From assembly GCA_900320515.1 (NCBI GenBank), contig ONSJ01000001.1, positions 1 through 64,000 on the forward strand: a DNA stretch of 64,000 nt, written 5' to 3'. Position numbers and translations under genes: made by a program. This stretch comes from an uncultured Methanobrevibacter sp. (lineage in GTDB: Archaea > Methanobacteriota > Methanobacteria > Methanobacteriales > Methanobacteriaceae). The notes under the pieces were generated by a model, which did no database searches, was not told the DNA's origin, and saw nothing but the letters and a program-made list of their open reading frames with translations. Positions 61,549-64,000 of the stretch are shown here, piece by piece. Position 1 is the stretch's first letter. The number at the start of each line of letters is the position of its first letter.

Positions 61549-62325
61549 ATGGTTCTATTTAGAGGGGATATCAAGTGTAAAAGCCTGCAGAGGCGCACAT
61601 CAATCAGCGTAATATTGCCTGCAGACAATATTCACTTCCTGCAGGATGCAGAAGAAATAGTTCCAAAGCCATACAGGACACTGTATCTGCTTCACGGATT
61701 GTACGGCAGCGACGACATATTTCTTGCAAACACTTCAATTCAGAAGTTTGCCGAAGACAACGGAATAGCAATTGTGATACCGTGTGGAGAAAACAGCTTT
61801 TACGTTGACAATCCAAAGGCACATGCCTATTATGGGGAATATGTCGGTCAGGAACTGCTTGACATTACAAGAAACATTTTTCCCCTTTCACACAGGAGGG
61901 AAGACACTTTCATTGCAGGATTTTCCATGGGAGGTTACGGTGCCGTCAGAAACGGTTTGAAGTATCATGAAAACTTTTCCAAAATCGGAATGATATCTGC
62001 AGCTCTGATAACCGATGATATTGTAAACTACACAGAGGACGGCAATGTTTTGCGCTCCAGAGATTTCTACGAGTCCATTTTTGGTGACTTGGATGAGTTG
62101 AAGGGCTCTGATATGGATCCTAAGGCATTGATTGAGGGGTGTGCGAATGTTCCGGACATTTACATGGCCTGTGGAGAGGATGACTTTTTATTTGAAAAGA
62201 ATATAGATTTTCATGAATTTCTGAAGGATATGGACGTTGATGCTGATTTTGTTAAGGCTTCAGGGGAACACACTTGGGAATTTTGTGATAAGTACATTAA
62301 GGAATTCATTAAGACATTGGGGTGA
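61549..62325 (+). CDS. Alpha/beta hydrolase, esterase of the EstA/FGH type
   Basis: A 258-residue hydrolase: YRTLYLLHGLYGSDDIFLANT (oxyanion area), the nucleophile elbow GFSMGGYGAVRNGL (about residues 124-137), and late GEDDFLFEKN (Asp) and SGEHTWEFCDKYIKEFI (His). The order fits tributyrin esterase or S-formylglutathione hydrolase-like enzymes. No signal peptide, cytoplasmic. ATG at 61549, eight bases after the coiled-coil gene stop. Confidence 0.88.
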   Translation: MVLFRGDIKCKSLQRRTSISVILPADNIHFLQDAEEIVPKPYRTLYLLHGLYGSDDIFLANTSIQKFAEDNGIAIVIPCGENSFYVDNPKAHAYYGEYVGQELLDITRNIFPLSHRREDTFIAGFSMGGYGAVRNGLKYHENFSKIGMISAALITDDIVNYTEDGNVLRSRDFYESIFGDLDELKGSDMDPKALIEGCANVPDIYMACGEDDFLFEKNIDFHEFLKDMDVDADFVKASGEHTWEFCDKYIKEFIKTLG

Positions 62326-62329
62326 AATT

Positions 62330-62701
62330 ATGAAATGTCCAAATTGCGGCAATGAGTTGGATGAGGACAACTACTGTGACGAGTGCATTGAATTTTTCAA
62401 CAACTTGGATGAGGATTCATCTGATTTTGATTTTGAGGAGGAACCGGATTTCGATTCCATGGTAAACAACGGTGATGAAATCTGTCTGAACTGCACATAT
62501 TGGAGCGTAAGTCCATATGGCAGGGCTCATGGAATGTATTGTCGAAGGGGCAATGGCCAGACCGAACCTAACGATTCATGTTTTGACTTTGTTCAGTCTC
62601 ACAGCTTTGCCAATTATGGTGATGAAGGTCAGTTTCAGTTTGATGAAACATCAAGAGACATTTCAAACAAGTTGAATAACTGGAGAAACAGCAGATATTA
62701 A
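62330..62701 (+). CDS. Zinc-ribbon protein with a second cysteine cluster
   Basis: A 123-residue protein. CPNCGNELDEDNYCDECIEFF (residues 3-20 in part) is a zinc ribbon. The middle is acidic (DEDSSDFDFEEEPDFD). A later CLNCTYWSVSPYGRAHGMYCRRG segment and NDSCFDFV give four more cysteines, possibly a second metal site. Start ATG 62330 with GGGGTGAAATT; a longer frame overlapping the esterase is not used. Function unknown. Confidence 0.72.
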   Translation: MKCPNCGNELDEDNYCDECIEFFNNLDEDSSDFDFEEEPDFDSMVNNGDEICLNCTYWSVSPYGRAHGMYCRRGNGQTEPNDSCFDFVQSHSFANYGDEGQFQFDETSRDISNKLNNWRNSRY

Positions 62702-62720
62702 AGGAAAAATTAATTTCCTT
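62701..62720. terminator. Hairpin between convergent genes
   Basis: AAGGAAA (62701-62707) and TTTCCTT (62714-62720) make a 7-bp stem with a six-base loop. It includes the stop of the minus-strand gene and could serve either strand. Confidence 0.4.
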
Positions 62721-63006
62721 CAATTTCTTCGCCGACAATAAGTTTGATGCCTAAAGGTGCTGTAACGGATTCCTTGATTGCTTCACCAAATTCTATGAAT
62801 TCAGGTGTTTGCATGTGGGCCTGTAGAGCTTCCTGACTTTCCCATTTTTCGATGAATATCAGGGAGCCGTCAAGGACATCCTGGTACAGGTTGTAGGATA
62901 TGTTTCCTTCATGTGTTCTTGAGGCGTTGATTAATGTTTCGGCTTGTTTAATTACTTCATCCTTTTTTTCTTCTTTCACTGGTAAATTTGCATTAACGAT
63001 AATCAT
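62710..63006 (-). CDS. Antibiotic biosynthesis monooxygenase (ABM) family protein
   Basis: A 98-residue ferredoxin-fold protein. Typical pattern: MIIVNANLPVKEEKKDEVIKQAETLINASR, then EGNISYNLYQDVLDGSLIFIEKWESQEALQAHMQTPEF. ABM-fold members include YgiN-type quinol monooxygenases; in anaerobes they may act in redox stress. It is a single gene facing pyrG; ATG preceded by AAAAGGTGATAAA. Confidence 0.88.
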   Translation of the reverse strand: MIIVNANLPVKEEKKDEVIKQAETLINASRTHEGNISYNLYQDVLDGSLIFIEKWESQEALQAHMQTPEFIEFGEAIKESVTAPLGIKLIVGEEIEGN

Positions 63007-63151
63007 TTTATCACCTTTTTTTAATTAAAAGTATAAGTGTTTTAACATATTAATTTTGTTCTTTATAATGCATTTTTCACATCAGATTAAATTTTTATAT
63101 ACAATGAGATACTAAAATTATAAATGTAATTTTAATTAGGAGAGGATTTTT

Positions 63152-64000
63152 CTGACAAAGTATATTATTATAACTGGTGGGGTAGTTAGTTCCATAGGTA
63201 AGGGCATAACCTCTGCATCTATGGGAAGAATTTTAAGATCTTATGGTTTAAAAGTTTCAGCTATTAAAATAGACCCATATTTGAACTGGGATTCTGGAAC
63301 ACTCAATCCATATCAACACGGTGAGGTATTTGTAACTCATGATGGTATGGAAACAGACTTGGATTTGGGACACTATGAAAGATTTTTAGATGTTGAGCTT
63401 GATGGAATGGCAAATATTACCACCGGTAAGGTTTATGAATCTGTCATCGCTAAGGAAAGAGAAGGAGGATATCTTGGAGAATGTGTACAGGTTATCCCTC
63501 ATATAACTAATCGTATCAAGGAAATGATTAGGGCAAATTCAGAAAGTGCAGATTATGATGTTGTTCTTGTTGAGCTTGGCGGTACTGTCGGAGATATTGA
63601 AAGCCAACCTTTCCTTGAAGCCTTAAGACAACTCAGAAATGAGGAAGGCAAAGAAAATGTTATGTTTGTCCATGTTACATTTATCCCCTACCTAAATGCA
63701 GCTGGAGAATTCAAAACAAAACCTACCCAACACTCCACAAAGGAATTAAGAAGTGTCGGTATTAATCCTGATGTTATTGTATGCAGGTCACAGGTCCACA
63801 TTGACGACGCCTTGCTTGGAAAAGTTGCTCATTTCTGTGACGTGGACGTTAAGGCAGTGGTCAACACTCCTGATGCAGGAACAATCTATGAGGTTCCTTT
63901 AGTATTGGAGGAACGCAAAATAGGTCAGCTGATTGTTGATAGAATCGGTTTGGATGTTGAGGCAGACTCTTCCAAATTGGACGATTGGGCTAAAATCGTT
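63152..64000 (+). CDS. pyrG: CTP synthase, 3' end outside window, probable CUG start
   Basis: The synthetase domain of CTP synthase. It starts [25 protein letters not shown] with the P-loop-like [10 protein letters not shown], and has [23 protein letters not shown] and [21 protein letters not shown]; the window ends after about 283 codons, before the glutaminase part. It converts UTP to CTP. The conserved opening is preceded by CTG (63152-63154), not by ATG, GTG or TTG, with AGGAGAGGA upstream at 63138-63146. CTG is taken as start; ATT 63146 would overlap that site. Confidence 0.93.
   Translation, partial: MTKYIIITGGVVSSIGKGITSASMGRILRSYGLKVSAIKIDPYLNWDSGTLNPYQHGEVFVTHDGMETDLDLGHYERFLDVELDGMANITTGKVYESVIAKEREGGYLGECVQVIPHITNRIKEMIRANSESADYDVVLVELGGTVGDIESQPFLEALRQLRNEEGKENVMFVHVTFIPYLNAAGEFKTKPTQHSTKELRSVGINPDVIVCRSQVHIDDALLGKVAHFCDVDVKAVVNTPDAGTIYEVPLVLEERKIGQLIVDRIGLDVEADSSKLDDWAKIV

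Overview
The window is A+T-rich archaeal DNA, almost certainly from a methanogen of the order Methanobacteriales, most like a gut Methanobrevibacter. Evidence: archaeal/eukaryal-type ribosomal proteins (L7Ae, S28e, L24e, S6e, S24e, S27ae, L37e), aIF5B, aIF2-gamma, RNA polymerase subunit Rpo7 with Spt4, an Lsm protein, an ArfB-type deformylase (F420/riboflavin pathway) and a homoserine acetyltransferase fused to CBS domains. Ribosome-binding sites are mostly GGTGAT/AGGTGA, and they decide many starts. Ends are open: L7Ae is cut at base 1 and CTP synthase at base 64000.

Layout. 1-6.9 kb: dense translation/transcription operon. 7-12.2 kb: argH, a KH/PP-loop ATPase, an aldo-keto reductase with a ferredoxin tail, and metY. 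12.2-29.3 kb: an accessory region with two HEAT-like proteins, a TPR protein, a decayed gene, a phosphohexuloisomerase-like protein, then a signalling cluster: winged-helix/FHA protein, Ser/Thr kinase fused to Hsp70, a 48-residue protein, a PPP-type phosphatase, two HD-RyR-RyR paralogues and two channel-like membrane proteins. 29.3-36.5 kb: MATE exporter, TPR protein, heterodimeric ABC exporter, NSS symporter. 36.8-42.4 kb: secreted and surface proteins, a left-handed beta-helix acyltransferase, three very small rubredoxins, ArfB, a PUA protein. 42.4-46.9 kb: Panacea-domain protein, Lsm-L37e, RNase III and metX. 47-52.6 kb: azlCD, a PAP2 phosphatase, and an Xre regulator with two DUF4013 proteins and an ABC transporter. 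52.6-64 kb: zinc-ribbon protein, asnB, Fe-S membrane protein, a gatC-like / ACT / homoserine dehydrogenase / phosphoglycerate mutase operon, flavoprotein, MATE, GNAT, esterase and pyrG.

How genes work together. Homoserine dehydrogenase, MetX and MetY form homoserine to O-acetylhomoserine to homocysteine, although scattered. The strongest candidate for an undescribed system is 17.4-29.3 kb: kinase, phosphatase and phosphopeptide reader, with two small N-terminal regions sharing the near-identical motif TVIL[E/N]KED (likely phosphorylation or docking site), next to HD-RyR proteins and potassium-channel-like subunits with an unusual pore sequence. I infer a phosphorylation-controlled system acting on a nucleotide or ion signal.

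Other notable signals: a 19-bp motif directly upstream of the TATA boxes of three separated genes (a small regulon), two candidate structured RNAs (near 8.5 kb and 55.7 kb), a 21-bp palindrome at the kinase ribosome-binding site, and probable AUU/AUA/CUG start codons on azlC, a GNAT gene and pyrG. No CRISPR array, tRNA, rRNA or insertion sequence was seen.
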